From an uncultured Actinotalea sp. (GTDB lineage Bacteria; Actinomycetota; Actinomycetes; Actinomycetales; Cellulomonadaceae), in NCBI RefSeq assembly GCF_946885855.1, contig NZ_CAMPHH010000220.1, forward strand, positions 1-5,764: a DNA stretch of 5,764 bases, written 5' to 3'. Positions 1 to 5,764 of the stretch are shown here, piece after piece (position 1 is the first letter of the stretch; each line of letters starts with the position of its first letter). The position numbers and the translations under genes are program-made. The notes under the pieces were generated by a model. That model was not told the origin of the DNA. It saw nothing but the letters and a program-made list of their open reading frames with translations, and did no database searches.

Positions 1-673
1 GGCCGGGCCGCCGCGCGCCCGCGTGGCCGGCCGCCTCGGCATCGGGGTGGAACAGCGCGAGGTCGACGCCGGGCGCCACGACGTGGACCGCGTCCGGGTC
101 CGCGTCGTAGAGCCGGACCAGGTCGGCCGCCTCCTCGGCGGTGCTCGCCACGAGCCCGTCGGCCGCGGCGACGACCTGCTCCTCGCCGATGACGCGGCCC
201 TGCGGCTCCGGACGGTCGCCGGGGGCGAGGGCGGCGTTCTTCACCTTGGCCAGCGTGTGCATGGTGTGGACCAGCGGCACGTCCCACCGCTCCGCGGCGA
301 GCCAGCCGACCTGGCCGGAGAGCCAGTAGTGGGAGTGCACGACGTCGTACCAGCCGGGCCGGCGGGCGGCCTCGACGCGCAGGACGCCCGCGGCGAACGC
401 GCAGAGCTGGCCGGGCAGGTCGTTCTTGTCCAGGCCCTCGTAGGGGCCCGCGGGGACGTGCCGGACGAGGACGCCGTCGGCCATGGGCACGGCCTCGGGC
501 TGCCGGGAGCTCGTCGCCCGCGTGAAGATCTCGACCTCGGCCCCGCGGCGGGCGAGCGCCTGCGCGAGGTCGGTGATGTAGACGTTCATCCCGCCCGCGT
601 CACCGGTGCCGGGCTGGTCGAGCGGCGAGGTGTGCACGGACAGCATCGCGACGCGCGGCTGCTCCAGGCTCAC
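1..673 (-). CDS. mshA: MshA, D-inositol-3-phosphate glycosyltransferase (mycothiol biosynthesis), N-terminal part, cut by the window edge
   Basis: First committed enzyme of mycothiol synthesis: it transfers N-acetylglucosamine from UDP-GlcNAc to 1D-myo-inositol 3-phosphate in the cytoplasm. I translated this minus-strand frame by hand; it gives 224 codons with no stop, against roughly 420-480 residues in the family, so the C-terminal nucleotide-sugar domain lies outside the window. The N-terminal GT-B (GT4) domain is nearly textbook: [19 protein letters not shown] (residues 14-32, glycine-rich acceptor/UDP loop), [12 protein letters not shown] (76-87, with the conserved Lys83) and [14 protein letters not shown] (113-126). 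The start is a GTG at 673-671, preceded by a strong AGGAGG (685-680) at 6-nt spacing; no in-frame start lies just upstream. The gene lies 180 bp downstream of the ROK regulator on the same strand, but a hairpin separates them, so I expect an independent transcript. Identity is by recognition of conserved motifs and is very secure. Confidence 0.95.
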   Translation of the reverse strand, partial: MSLEQPRVAMLSVHTSPLDQPGTGDAGGMNVYITDLAQALARRGAEVEIFTRATSSRQPEAVPMADGVLVRHVPAGPYEGLDKNDLPGQLCAFAAGVLRVEAARRPGWYDVVHSHYWLSGQVGWLAAERWDVPLVHTMHTLAKVKNAALAPGDRPEPQGRVIGEEQVVAAADGLVASTAEEAADLVRLYDADPDAVHVVAPGVDLALFHPDAEAAGHAGARRPG

Positions 674-681
674 TGCACTCC

Positions 682-731
682 TCCTCTGCGGGCGCCCACG
701 GACGGGTCCTCTGCGGGCGCCGACGAGCGGC
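682..731. repeat. 25-bp imperfect tandem duplication in the mshA leader
   Basis: TCCTCTGCGGGCGCC occurs exactly at 682-696 and again at 707-721, a 25-bp period. The remaining ten bases of each unit are only partly similar. On the mshA strand both copies give GCAGAGGA, so a second Shine-Dalgarno-like purine run sits 25 nt upstream of the working one. It is probably a small local duplication; a functional effect is only a possibility. Confidence 0.6.
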
Positions 732-761
732 CCACCTCCCCGGGGCAACCACCGGGCAGGC

Positions 762-777
762 CCGGGGCATTCCCCGG
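762..777. other. Short inverted repeat in the xylR-mshA gap
   Basis: CCGGGG (762-767), four bases, then CCCCGG (772-777) form a 6-bp stem. A perfect CCCCGGGG palindrome lies nearby at 738-745 and GCCCGCC-G-GGCGGGC at 786-800. In sequence this GC-rich such short palindromes arise easily. They may contribute to termination after the ROK gene, or structure the mshA leader. A weak -10-like CAGAAT on the minus strand (786-781) could belong to an mshA promoter, but no convincing -35 accompanies it. Confidence 0.3.
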
Positions 778-810
778 AGGATTCTGCCCGCCGGGCGGGC
801 CCGTCACGAC

Positions 811-836
811 CGGGCGGGTCCGTGGCCGCCCGCCCG
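811..836 (-). terminator. Probable hairpin terminator of the ROK regulator gene
   Basis: CGGGCGGG (811-818) and CCCGCCCG (829-836) are perfectly complementary 8-bp arms around a 10-nt loop, starting 17 nt past the stop codon of the ROK gene read on the minus strand. There is no T-run, as is common for actinobacterial terminators. A second GC palindrome at 786-800 could back it up. Assigned as a terminator by position and shape only. Confidence 0.5.
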
Positions 837-853
837 CCCGGCACCTCCCGCCG

Positions 854-2047
854 TCAGGCCGGGACCGCTCCGGCCGCGACCGGGTCGTCGACCACGGCCT
901 GGAGCACCGCGAGCGCCGCGCCGGTCAGCGCCGGGTACGCGCCGGCCTGCGCCACCGAGACCTCGACGGGCGCCCACGGCGCCACGAGGACGTGCCGGGC
1001 GAGCGCGTCCTCGAGCGGGCCCCGCAGGTGGTCGACGAGGACGGCGTGCGTCCCGCCGAGGACGACCTGCTCGACGTCGACGACGTTGACGGCGTTGGCG
1101 AGCGCCACCCCGAGCGCACGCCCCGCGAGCGCGAGGGCCTCGAGCACGCGGGGCTCGCCGGCGGCCGCGAGGTCGGCGAGCACTCGGGCCGTCGTCTCCC
1201 GCGGCAGACCGGCGCGGTCCAGGATCGCGTCCTGCCCGGCCAGGGACTCCAGGGTGCGGTCGCCCGCGAGGTCGACCACCGTGTGGCCGATCTCCCCGCT
1301 CCACCCGTGCCGGCCGGGGAAGATCTCCCCGTCCAGCACGACGGCCGCGCCGATGCCGACCTCGCCCGAGACGTAGACGAAGCTCGACGGGCCGCTCAGG
1401 CGCCGCGCCCGCGCCTCCGCCCGGGCAGCCAGGTTCGCCTCGTTGCCCAGCCACGGCGCGAGCACGCCGTCGGACGCCTCGTGCCGGGCGAGCAGGTCCA
1501 GCACGTCGACGTCCCGCCACCCCAGGTTCGGGGCCAGCCGCAGCGGCCCGGTGATCCGGTCCACGAGACCCGGCAGCGCGAGCGCCGACCCCGCGACGAC
1601 GGCGCCCCGGGCCCGCAGCGGGCCGACCAGCGCCCGCTCGAGCTCCGCGAGCGCACCCAGCACCCGCGCCGGTTCGCTGTGCCGGAAGTCGCCGGGCCGC
1701 ACCTCCTCGGCCAGCACGGCGCCGGCCAGGTCCAGGACCCGCACGCCGAGGTAGTCGACGTTGACCTCGAGCCCGACCCCGACGACGCCGCCGGTCGCCG
1801 GGACGAGCGGGACGGCGGGGCGGCCGGCGCGCTGCGCCGCGACCGGCGGCAGCTCCGTGATCAGCCGCGCCTCCACCAGCCGGTCCACGAGCGCGGAGAC
1901 GGTCGCGCGGGTGAGCCCGGTCGCGGCGGCCACGTCCGCCCGCGAGAGCGGACGGGGGGCGTCGACGACGTGCCGCAGGACGAGCCCGAGGTTGTGGTGC
2001 CGCAGGCTCTCCTGACGCGCCGGGCGTGCGACGGACGCGGTGCTCAT
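854..2047 (-). CDS. xylR: ROK-family transcriptional repressor, XylR type, divergent from xylA
   Basis: Predicted sugar-responsive repressor of 397 residues. The N-terminal winged helix-turn-helix spans about residues 18-78: [20 protein letters not shown] (34-53) is the HTH and AGRPA (74-78) the wing with the GRP motif usual in ROK repressors. The ROK (sugar kinase-like) domain follows from about residue 86, with [20 protein letters not shown] (155-174), GNEANLAA (201-208) and [19 protein letters not shown] (227-245). GEIGH (251-255) keeps the conserved His255, but the CxCGxxGC zinc loop expected after it is absent and the segment to Glu267 is shorter than usual. The kinase catalytic Asp of the NDAN motif is Glu203 here, fitting a binding protein and not an enzyme. 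The ATG at 2047 has only a weak purine run upstream; a TAGGGT box 6 nt before it suggests leaderless translation. Position opposite xylAB, with a ROK-like operator between, makes xylose or a derivative the likely effector. That specificity is inference from context. Confidence 0.9.
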   Translation of the reverse strand: MSTASVARPARQESLRHHNLGLVLRHVVDAPRPLSRADVAAATGLTRATVSALVDRLVEARLITELPPVAAQRAGRPAVPLVPATGGVVGVGLEVNVDYLGVRVLDLAGAVLAEEVRPGDFRHSEPARVLGALAELERALVGPLRARGAVVAGSALALPGLVDRITGPLRLAPNLGWRDVDVLDLLARHEASDGVLAPWLGNEANLAARAEARARRLSGPSSFVYVSGEVGIGAAVVLDGEIFPGRHGWSGEIGHTVVDLAGDRTLESLAGQDAILDRAGLPRETTARVLADLAAAGEPRVLEALALAGRALGVALANAVNVVDVEQVVLGGTHAVLVDHLRGPLEDALARHVLVAPWAPVEVSVAQAGAYPALTGAALAVLQAVVDDPVAAGAVPA

Positions 2048-2050
2048 GGC

Positions 2051-2079
2051 TTGACCCTACCGGTCCGACGGGGTTAAGT
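2051..2079 (+). promoter_or_regulatory. Candidate xylA promoter
   Basis: TTGACC (2051-2056) closely matches the housekeeping -35 consensus. After 17 bases comes TTAAGT (2074-2079), a weaker -10 match with 3 of 6 bases. Transcription would start near 2086-2088, in the middle of the ROK-like operator, leaving a leader of about 52 nt before xylA. Predicted from sequence only; the -10 is not strong. Confidence 0.45.
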
Positions 2080-2082
2080 TCA
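2054..2082 (-). promoter_or_regulatory. Candidate leaderless promoter of the ROK regulator
   Basis: On the minus strand TAGGGT (2059-2054) fits the actinobacterial TANNNT -10. It lies 6 nt before the ATG, so transcription could begin at or next to the start codon. A poor -35, TGAACT (2082-2077), sits 17 bases upstream. The -10 overlaps the -35 of the xylA promoter on the other strand and the -35 overlaps the operator, so both directions would compete and be shut by the same repressor. Confidence 0.35.
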
Positions 2083-2095
2083 TTGGACCAACAAA
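2079..2095. promoter_or_regulatory. ROK-type operator, probable XylR binding site
   Basis: TTcaTTGGaCCAACAAA is an inverted repeat of 8-bp arms around a single central A (2087). The core TTGG-A-CCAA is perfect, and six of eight arm positions match. The right arm CCAACAAA, reverse complement TTTGTTGG, resembles the half-site known for Bacillus XylR and other ROK repressors. It is one of the few A+T-rich spots in the window and lies across the predicted xylA start of transcription and the -35 of the divergent gene. No footprint data are available here. Confidence 0.6.
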
Positions 2096-2139
2096 TAGCG
2101 CCCGCCCCGGGTGCGCCGCTCTCGACGAGGAGACCTCAC

Positions 2140-3327
2140 ATGGTCCGCAAGCCCACCCCGGAGGACAGGTTCTCGTTCGGTCTGTGGACCGTCGGATGGT
2201 CCGCCCGCGACCAGTTCGGTGACGCCACCCGGCCGGACCTCGACCCGGTCGAGTCGGTCCACCGGCTCGCCGAGCTCGGCGCCTCCTACGTGACCTTCCA
2301 CGACGACGACGTCGTCCCGTTCGGCTCCGACGACGCCGAGCGCGACCGCATCCTCGACCGCTTCCGCCAGGCCCTGACGGACACGGGCATCGAGGTGGAG
2401 ATGGTCACCACGAACACCTTCACCCACCCGATCTTCAAGGACGGCGCGTTCACCTCGAACGACCGCCGCGTGCGCCGGTACGGCCTGCGCAAGATCCTCC
2501 GCAACGTCGACCTCGCCGCCGAGCTGGGCGCGAAGACGTTCGTCATGTGGGGCGGCCGCGAGGGCGCCGAGTACGACGCCGCGAAGGACCTCTACGCCGC
2601 GCACGAGCGCTACGCCGAGGGCATCGACTCCGTCGCCGCCTACATCAAGAGCAAGGGCTACGACCTGCGGATCGCGCTCGAGCCGAAGCCGAACGAGCCC
2701 CGCGGCGACATCCTCCTGCCGACCGTCGGCCACGCGCTCGCGCTCATCGCGCGCCTCGACAACGGCGACATCGTCGGCCTCAACCCCGAGGTGGGCCACG
2801 AGCAGATGGCCGGCCTCAACTTCACGACCGGCATCGCGCAGGCGCTGTGGGCGGACAAGCTCTTCCACATCGACCTCAACGGCCAGCGGTCCATCAAGTA
2901 CGACCAGGACCTCGTCTTCGGCCACGGCGACCTCTTCTCCGCCTTCGCGACCGTGGACCTGCTGGAGAACGGCTTCCCGGCCGGCGGCCCGCGCTACACG
3001 GGCCCGATCCACTTCGACTACAAGCCCTCGCGCACCGAGGACATGCAGGGTGTGTGGGACTCGGCGGCGGCGAACATGGCGACGTACATCCTGCTCAAGG
3101 AGCGGGCGCTGGCCTTCCGCGCCGACCCCGAGGTGCAGGAGGCGCTCGAGGCCGCCGGCGTCCTCGACCTCGCGCAGCCCACGCTCGCCGAGGGTGAGAC
3201 GCTCGAGGACCTCCTCGCGGACCGCTCCGCGTTCGAGGAGCTCGACGTCGAGGCCGTCGCCGCGCGCGGCTTCGGCTTCGTCCGGCTCAACCAGCTCGCG
3301 CTCGAGCACGCGCTCGGCGCCCGCTGA
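2140..3327 (+). CDS. xylA: Xylose isomerase (XylA), short actinobacterial type
   Basis: Converts D-xylose to D-xylulose (and D-glucose to D-fructose), a cytoplasmic metal-dependent TIM barrel, normally tetrameric. The 395 residues match the short class typified by Streptomyces. All active-site residues are visible and, up to 257, fall at the Streptomyces numbers: Trp16, His54 and Asp57, Trp137, Lys183, and metal ligands Glu181, Glu217, His220, Asp245, Asp255 and Asp257. The last ligand is Asp293 (IHFDYK), not 287, because the preceding [15 protein letters not shown] loop is six residues longer, as recalled also for Arthrobacter/Actinoplanes-type enzymes. The C-terminal arm, about residues 315-395, is complete. 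The frame is open upstream to 2026, but the ATG at 2140 is chosen: GAGGAGA (2127-2133) lies 6 nt before it, and it gives the family's N-terminus and residue numbering. First gene of the xylAB unit, driven by the operator-bearing divergent region. Confidence 0.98.
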   Translation: MVRKPTPEDRFSFGLWTVGWSARDQFGDATRPDLDPVESVHRLAELGASYVTFHDDDVVPFGSDDAERDRILDRFRQALTDTGIEVEMVTTNTFTHPIFKDGAFTSNDRRVRRYGLRKILRNVDLAAELGAKTFVMWGGREGAEYDAAKDLYAAHERYAEGIDSVAAYIKSKGYDLRIALEPKPNEPRGDILLPTVGHALALIARLDNGDIVGLNPEVGHEQMAGLNFTTGIAQALWADKLFHIDLNGQRSIKYDQDLVFGHGDLFSAFATVDLLENGFPAGGPRYTGPIHFDYKPSRTEDMQGVWDSAAANMATYILLKERALAFRADPEVQEALEAAGVLDLAQPTLAEGETLEDLLADRSAFEELDVEAVAARGFGFVRLNQLALEHALGAR

Positions 3328-3343
3328 CCGACCGCACGCCAGC

Positions 3344-3381
3344 CGACGGGCGCCGGTTCCTGCGGGAGCCGGCGCCCGTCG
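3344..3381 (+). terminator. Strong hairpin after xylA, attenuating or mRNA-stabilising
   Basis: A 17-bp stem, 3344-3360 with 3365-3381, has only one U·G wobble and closes on the tetraloop UGCG. The core GACGGGCGCCGG/CCGGCGCCCGTC is perfect. It starts 16 nt after the xylA stop. There is no U-run behind it, so it may be a leaky terminator, or a 3' block to RNA decay that lets xylA accumulate above xylB. Either role is inference. Confidence 0.6.
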
Positions 3382-3390
3382 CGTCGGCGC

Positions 3391-3438
3391 CACCGACCGA
3401 CACCGACCGACACCGACCGACACGACCGACACGACCGA
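3391..3438 (+). repeat. Five-unit tandem repeat in the xylB leader
   Basis: Three identical 10-bp units CACCGACCGA (3391-3420) are followed by two identical 9-bp units CACGACCGA (3421-3429, 3430-3438) and the start of a sixth, CACCGA, which merges into the xylB ribosome-binding site. The unit lengths are not multiples of three and the tract is not within a gene. On the RNA it would be a C/A-rich, mostly unpaired spacer between the hairpin and the start of xylB. Unit number could vary by replication slippage. Confidence 0.9.
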
Positions 3439-3454
3439 CACCGAGGGAGTAGGC

Positions 3455-4930
3455 ATGACACGCAGCGCACTGGTGGCCGGGGTGGACTCGTCCACCCAGT
3501 CCTGCAAGGTCGTCGTCCGCGACGCCACGACCGGCGCCCTCGTGCGCTCGGGCCGGGCGACCCACCCCGACGGCACCGAGGTCCACCCGCACCACTGGTG
3601 GGACTCCCTGCAGCAGGCCGTCGCCGAGGCGGGCGGCCTGGACGACGTCGCAGCGGTCGCCGTCGGCGGCCAGCAGCACGGCATGGTCGCGCTCGACGAG
3701 GACGGCGAGGTCGTCCGCGACGCACTCCTGTGGAACGACACCCGCTCCGCGCGCGCCGCGGCCGACCTCGTGGCCGAGCTGGGCGACGGCGACGTCGGCG
3801 TGGGTGCGGCGCGGTGGGCCGAGGCGGTCGGCTCCGTGCCCGTCGCCTCGTTCACCGTGACGAAGCTGCGCTGGCTGCGCGACGCCGAGCCGCAGAACGC
3901 TGCCCGCGTCGCCGCGGTCGCGCTCCCCCACGACTGGCTCACGTGGCGCCTCGCCGGGCACGGCCCCGCGGGCGACACGGGCAGGGCAGCGGACCTCGCG
4001 GCCCTGACCACCGACCGCTCCGACGCCTCCGGCACCGGCTACTGGTCGCCCGCCACGGAGGACTACCGCCGCGACCTCCTCGCCCTGGGCCTCGGCCGCG
4101 ACGACGTCGTCCTGCCACGGGTCCTGGGCCCGACCGCGGTCGCGGGACGCCTGCCCGGCGGCGGCGCGCTCCTCGGGCCGGGCGCGGGCGACAACGCCGG
4201 TGCGGCCCTGGCGCTCGGCATGCGCCCGGGCGACGTCGCGCTGTCGATCGGCACCTCGGGCGTCGTCTCGGCCGTGACCTCGGCCCCGACGGCGGACGCG
4301 TCCGGCCTCGTGACCGGCTTCGCGGACGCCACGGGCTCCTACCTCCCCCTGGCCTGCACGCTCAACGCCTCGCGCGTGCTCGACGCCGCGGCCCGCATGC
4401 TCGGGGTCGACCACGCGGGCCTCAGCGAGCTCGCCCTGTCCGCGCCCGCCGGCGCCGACGGCCTGGTGCTCGTGCCCTACCTCGAGGGCGAGCGCACCCC
4501 GAACCGCCCGGACGCCACGGGCGCCCTGCACGGCCTGCGGCTGGCCAACACGACGCCCGCCCACCTCGCCCGCGCGGCGGTGGAGGGCATGCTGTGCGCC
4601 CTCGCGGACGGGCTCGACGCCCTGCGCGCCCAGGGCGTCGGGGTCGAGCGCATCCTGCTCATCGGCGGTGGCGCCCGGTCCACGGCGGTCCAGCGCATCG
4701 CCCCGGCCGTCCTCGGTCTGGACGTCGTGGTCCCCGAGCCCGGTGAGTACGTCGCCGACGGCGCCGCCCGGCAGGCCGCGTGGGTCCTCGCCGCCGCCGA
4801 CGACGCCGCGGCCGAGCCCCCGCGCTGGGCGGCCTCCGGCACCGAGGTCGTCAGCGCCGCGGCGACGCCGCACGTGCGCGAGCAGTACGCCGCCGTGCGG
4901 GAGCTCACGGCGTCCCGGCCGGGCGCCTGA
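3455..4930 (+). CDS. xylB: Xylulokinase (XylB), FGGY family
   Basis: Phosphorylates D-xylulose with ATP to D-xylulose 5-phosphate, feeding the pentose phosphate pathway; cytoplasmic. The 491 residues are normal for the family. The N-terminal FGGY domain runs from about residue 5 to 240: [10 protein letters not shown] (9-18) is the first phosphate loop with Asp11, and GGQQHGM (71-77) is the xylulose-binding motif. GAGDNAGAA contains Asp246, equivalent to the catalytic base Asp233 of E. coli XylB. The C-terminal domain has SIGTSG (264-269), the [12 protein letters not shown] stretch typical of xylulokinases, and IGGGARS (403-409), the adenosine-binding loop. The ATG at 3455 is preceded by GAGGGAG (3443-3449) at 5-nt spacing and gives the usual N-terminus; the longer open frame upstream is rejected because it runs through the repeat and overlaps xylA out of frame. 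It follows xylA by 127 bp, and I see no separate promoter, so co-transcription through the hairpin is likely. Confidence 0.96.
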   Translation: MTRSALVAGVDSSTQSCKVVVRDATTGALVRSGRATHPDGTEVHPHHWWDSLQQAVAEAGGLDDVAAVAVGGQQHGMVALDEDGEVVRDALLWNDTRSARAAADLVAELGDGDVGVGAARWAEAVGSVPVASFTVTKLRWLRDAEPQNAARVAAVALPHDWLTWRLAGHGPAGDTGRAADLAALTTDRSDASGTGYWSPATEDYRRDLLALGLGRDDVVLPRVLGPTAVAGRLPGGGALLGPGAGDNAGAALALGMRPGDVALSIGTSGVVSAVTSAPTADASGLVTGFADATGSYLPLACTLNASRVLDAAARMLGVDHAGLSELALSAPAGADGLVLVPYLEGERTPNRPDATGALHGLRLANTTPAHLARAAVEGMLCALADGLDALRAQGVGVERILLIGGGARSTAVQRIAPAVLGLDVVVPEPGEYVADGAARQAAWVLAAADDAAAEPPRWAASGTEVVSAAATPHVREQYAAVRELTASRPGA

Positions 4931-4937
4931 CCCAAGC

Positions 4938-5031
4938 GGCACCAGGCGGTGCCCGGCACGCGGCCGGACACCGCACCCGACCGGTCGGCGGCAGGGATCC
5001 ACGAGCACCCACGGGAGCCGTGCCGCCGACC
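4938..5031. other. Two inverted repeats downstream of xylB
   Basis: GGCACC (4938-4943) and GGTGCC (4948-4953) make a small stem 7 nt after the xylB stop. Further on, GGTCGGCGGCA (4983-4993) and TGCCGCCGACC (5021-5031) are perfect 11-bp arms around a 27-nt loop. They may assist termination of xylAB ahead of the main palindrome at 5050. No gene is apparent in this stretch. Confidence 0.4.
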
Positions 5032-5049
5032 TCGCCCGGACACCGGGCG

Positions 5050-5087
5050 CGAGAGAGGCCCCGTCCACGTGGACGGGGCCTCTCTCG
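5050..5087. terminator. Bidirectional terminator between xylB and lsr2 (38-bp perfect palindrome)
   Basis: Positions 5050-5068 and 5069-5087 are perfectly self-complementary with no spacer, centred on CCACGTGG. Both arms end in a pyrimidine run on the transcript (CUCUCUC), from either side, giving a weak U-rich tail in each direction. It lies 119 bp past the xylB stop and 22 bp past the lsr2 stop, exactly between two convergent genes. The symmetrical build suits termination of both. Confidence 0.85.
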
Positions 5088-5109
5088 TCGAGCGGGTGGC
5101 GCGGGGAGG

Positions 5110-5439
5110 TCAGCGGTTGTCGAACGCCGCCTTGACCTCCGCCGGGATCCGGCCGCGGTCGCTCACGGTGTAGCCGTTCGCGCGCGCCCACTCCCGGATC
5201 TCCGTGCTGCCGCCGGACGAACCGGAAGACCGGGCTCCTCTGCGCGCCGTGCTGCGGCTGCGGCCGCCGACGCGGCGGGAATGACCGACCCAGGTCGAGA
5301 AGGCGTCGCGCAGCTTCGCGGCGTTCTCGGCATTCAGGTCGATCTCGTAGGACACGCCGTCGAGCGAGAACGAGACGGTCTCGTCGGCGTCCCCGCCGTC
5401 GAGGTCGTCGATGAGCATGACGACATTCTTCTGAGCCAT
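5110..5439 (-). CDS. lsr2: Lsr2, nucleoid-associated DNA-bridging protein and xenogeneic silencer
   Basis: Small basic histone-like protein, functionally comparable to H-NS, that bridges and silences A+T-rich DNA in Actinobacteria. The product is 109 residues, close to the roughly 112 of the mycobacterial protein. The N-terminal dimer domain is clear: MAQKNVVMLIDDLDGG (1-16), then VSFSLDGVSYEIDLN (22-36), with acidic β-strands and helix 37-52. A serine/arginine-rich linker (53-78) follows. The C-terminal DNA-binding domain has EIREWARANGYTVSDRGRIP (80-99), with the minor-groove AT-hook-like Arg-Gly-Arg at 95-97, and ends VKAAFDNR. The ATG at 5439 is chosen because MAQK is the family start and AAGGAAG (5455-5449) lies 9 nt upstream. 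The frame stays open to an ATG at 5583, but that 48-residue addition looks non-coding. Convergent with xylB; no functional link to xylose use is implied. Confidence 0.96.
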   Translation of the reverse strand: MAQKNVVMLIDDLDGGDADETVSFSLDGVSYEIDLNAENAAKLRDAFSTWVGHSRRVGGRSRSTARRGARSSGSSGGSTEIREWARANGYTVSDRGRIPAEVKAAFDNR

Positions 5440-5645
5440 GGCGGTCAACTTCCTTCGCGCGTTCCGGGACTGACGGTGGAACCATACATCCACCGGGCGG
5501 AAAGCGTGCCCGGAATGCACACCATCACTTCCTGAGGACCCGGGACGGAAGGCTCCGCCGATCCTCGAAAGGCGTTCGGTCACGGCTCGTCGGCAAGGGA
5601 CAGCAAAGGACTCCGTGTCCCGAGAATGCGAATTGCCGGCCCTGC
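5440..5645 (-). promoter_or_regulatory. lsr2 upstream region, no gene seen
   Basis: This stretch is richer in A+T than the genes: 73 of 200 bases in 5441-5640 are A or T. It should contain the lsr2 promoter. The best -10 I see on the minus strand is TATGGT (5486-5481), which would give a leader of about 35 nt, but no convincing -35 lies at the right distance. A 6-bp inverted repeat GGGACA/TGTCCC (5597-5602, 5616-5621) is also present. Lsr2-type proteins often bind their own A+T-rich upstream DNA; whether that happens here is unknown. Confidence 0.35.
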
Positions 5646-5764
5646 CCGCACGCCCGGGCGCGGGGATCGGGGCACCCCGCCGAATCCGTGCCGCTGCCGC
5701 GAATCCGTGCGGACAATGGCACGGGTTCGGCGGGGTGCCCCGATCCCCGCGCCCGGGCGTGCGG
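5646..5764. repeat. Long inverted repeat, 47-bp arms, running to the window edge
   Basis: The left arm 5646-5692 and the right arm 5718-5764 are reverse complements at 46 of 47 positions. The single difference is T5685 opposite G5725, which pairs as U·G if the plus strand is transcribed but mismatches (A·C) on the minus strand. The spacer is 25 bp and itself contains a 4-bp stem (5697-5700 with 5709-5712). CGAATCCGTGC occurs both in the left arm (5681-5691) and across the spacer (5700-5710). The right arm ends with the window, so the true length is unknown. Possible identities are a very long terminator for a gene to the right, a MITE-like foldback element, or an assembly fold-back. The sequence alone does not decide. 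Confidence 0.9.

Noticed and set aside
23..2077. Plus-strand open frame of 684 codons across mshA and the ROK gene
   Set aside because: It lies antisense to two confidently identified genes, has low-complexity Arg/Gly/Asp/Val-rich composition and no recognisable domain. It is a by-product of very high GC, where stops are rare in all frames.
2026..2139. Earlier start for xylose isomerase at 2026
   Set aside because: It would place the promoter and operator inside the gene and overlap the ROK start. The ATG at 2140 has a good ribosome-binding site and gives the family's residue numbering.
3391..3438. CRISPR-like array
   Set aside because: The units are 9-10 bp and directly abutting, with no unique spacers, so this is a simple tandem repeat.
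3050..3454. Upstream extension of the xylB frame
   Set aside because: It overlaps xylA out of frame and translates the tandem repeat; the canonical N-terminus begins at 3455 behind a ribosome-binding site.
2080..4035. Minus-strand open frame of 651 codons opposite xylA and xylB
   Set aside because: It mirrors the codon structure of xylA and xylB, crosses the intergenic hairpin and repeat, and shows no family motif.
3287..5485. Minus-strand open frame of 732 codons over xylB and lsr2
   Set aside because: It is antisense to xylB, overlaps lsr2 out of frame and runs through the terminator palindrome; the protein is low-complexity.
5525..5722. 65-codon minus-strand open frame in the lsr2 upstream region
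   Set aside because: It covers the left arm and spacer of the inverted repeat, has no visible ribosome-binding site, and encodes nothing recognisable.
5440..5764. tRNA or small RNA gene in the gene-free right end
   Set aside because: I saw no tRNA-like cloverleaf or GTTC-containing T-arm pattern. The only strong structure is the long inverted repeat, reported as such.

Overview
The window is about three-quarters G+C, with C or G in nearly every third codon position. It looks like a chromosomal segment of a high-GC actinobacterium. MshA (mycothiol synthesis) and Lsr2 (actinobacterial nucleoid protein) support this strongly, because both families are essentially restricted to Actinobacteria. 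The proteins resemble those of Micrococcales such as the Cellulomonas/Cellulosimicrobium group, but that finer placement is inference from memory.

Layout, left to right. Positions 1-673 (minus) hold the N-terminal half of mshA, cut by the window edge. Positions 674-853 are a GC-rich gap with hairpins and a short duplication in the mshA leader. Positions 854-2047 (minus) encode a ROK-family repressor of the XylR type. The 92-bp gap at 2048-2139 is a divergent control region with overlapping promoter-like elements and a ROK-type operator. Positions 2140-3327 (plus) encode xylose isomerase xylA. The xylA-xylB gap at 3328-3454 carries a 17-bp-stem hairpin followed by a five-unit tandem repeat. 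Positions 3455-4930 (plus) encode xylulokinase xylB. Positions 4931-5109 hold inverted repeats, including a 38-bp perfect palindrome that probably terminates transcription from both sides. Positions 5110-5439 (minus) encode lsr2. Positions 5440-5764 contain no gene I can support: first an A+T-richer lsr2 upstream region, then a long inverted repeat with 47-bp arms that runs into the window edge.

The core is a compact D-xylose catabolic locus. XylA converts D-xylose to D-xylulose and XylB phosphorylates it to D-xylulose 5-phosphate for the pentose phosphate pathway. The divergent ROK protein very probably represses xylAB, and possibly itself, through the shared operator. No xylose transporter is present here. 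mshA and lsr2 are unrelated housekeeping or global-regulator neighbours.

I see no clear new multi-gene system. The points most worth a second look are the long terminal inverted repeat, the hairpin plus tandem-repeat spacer between xylA and xylB, the overlapping divergent promoter/operator, and the altered effector/zinc region of the ROK regulator.
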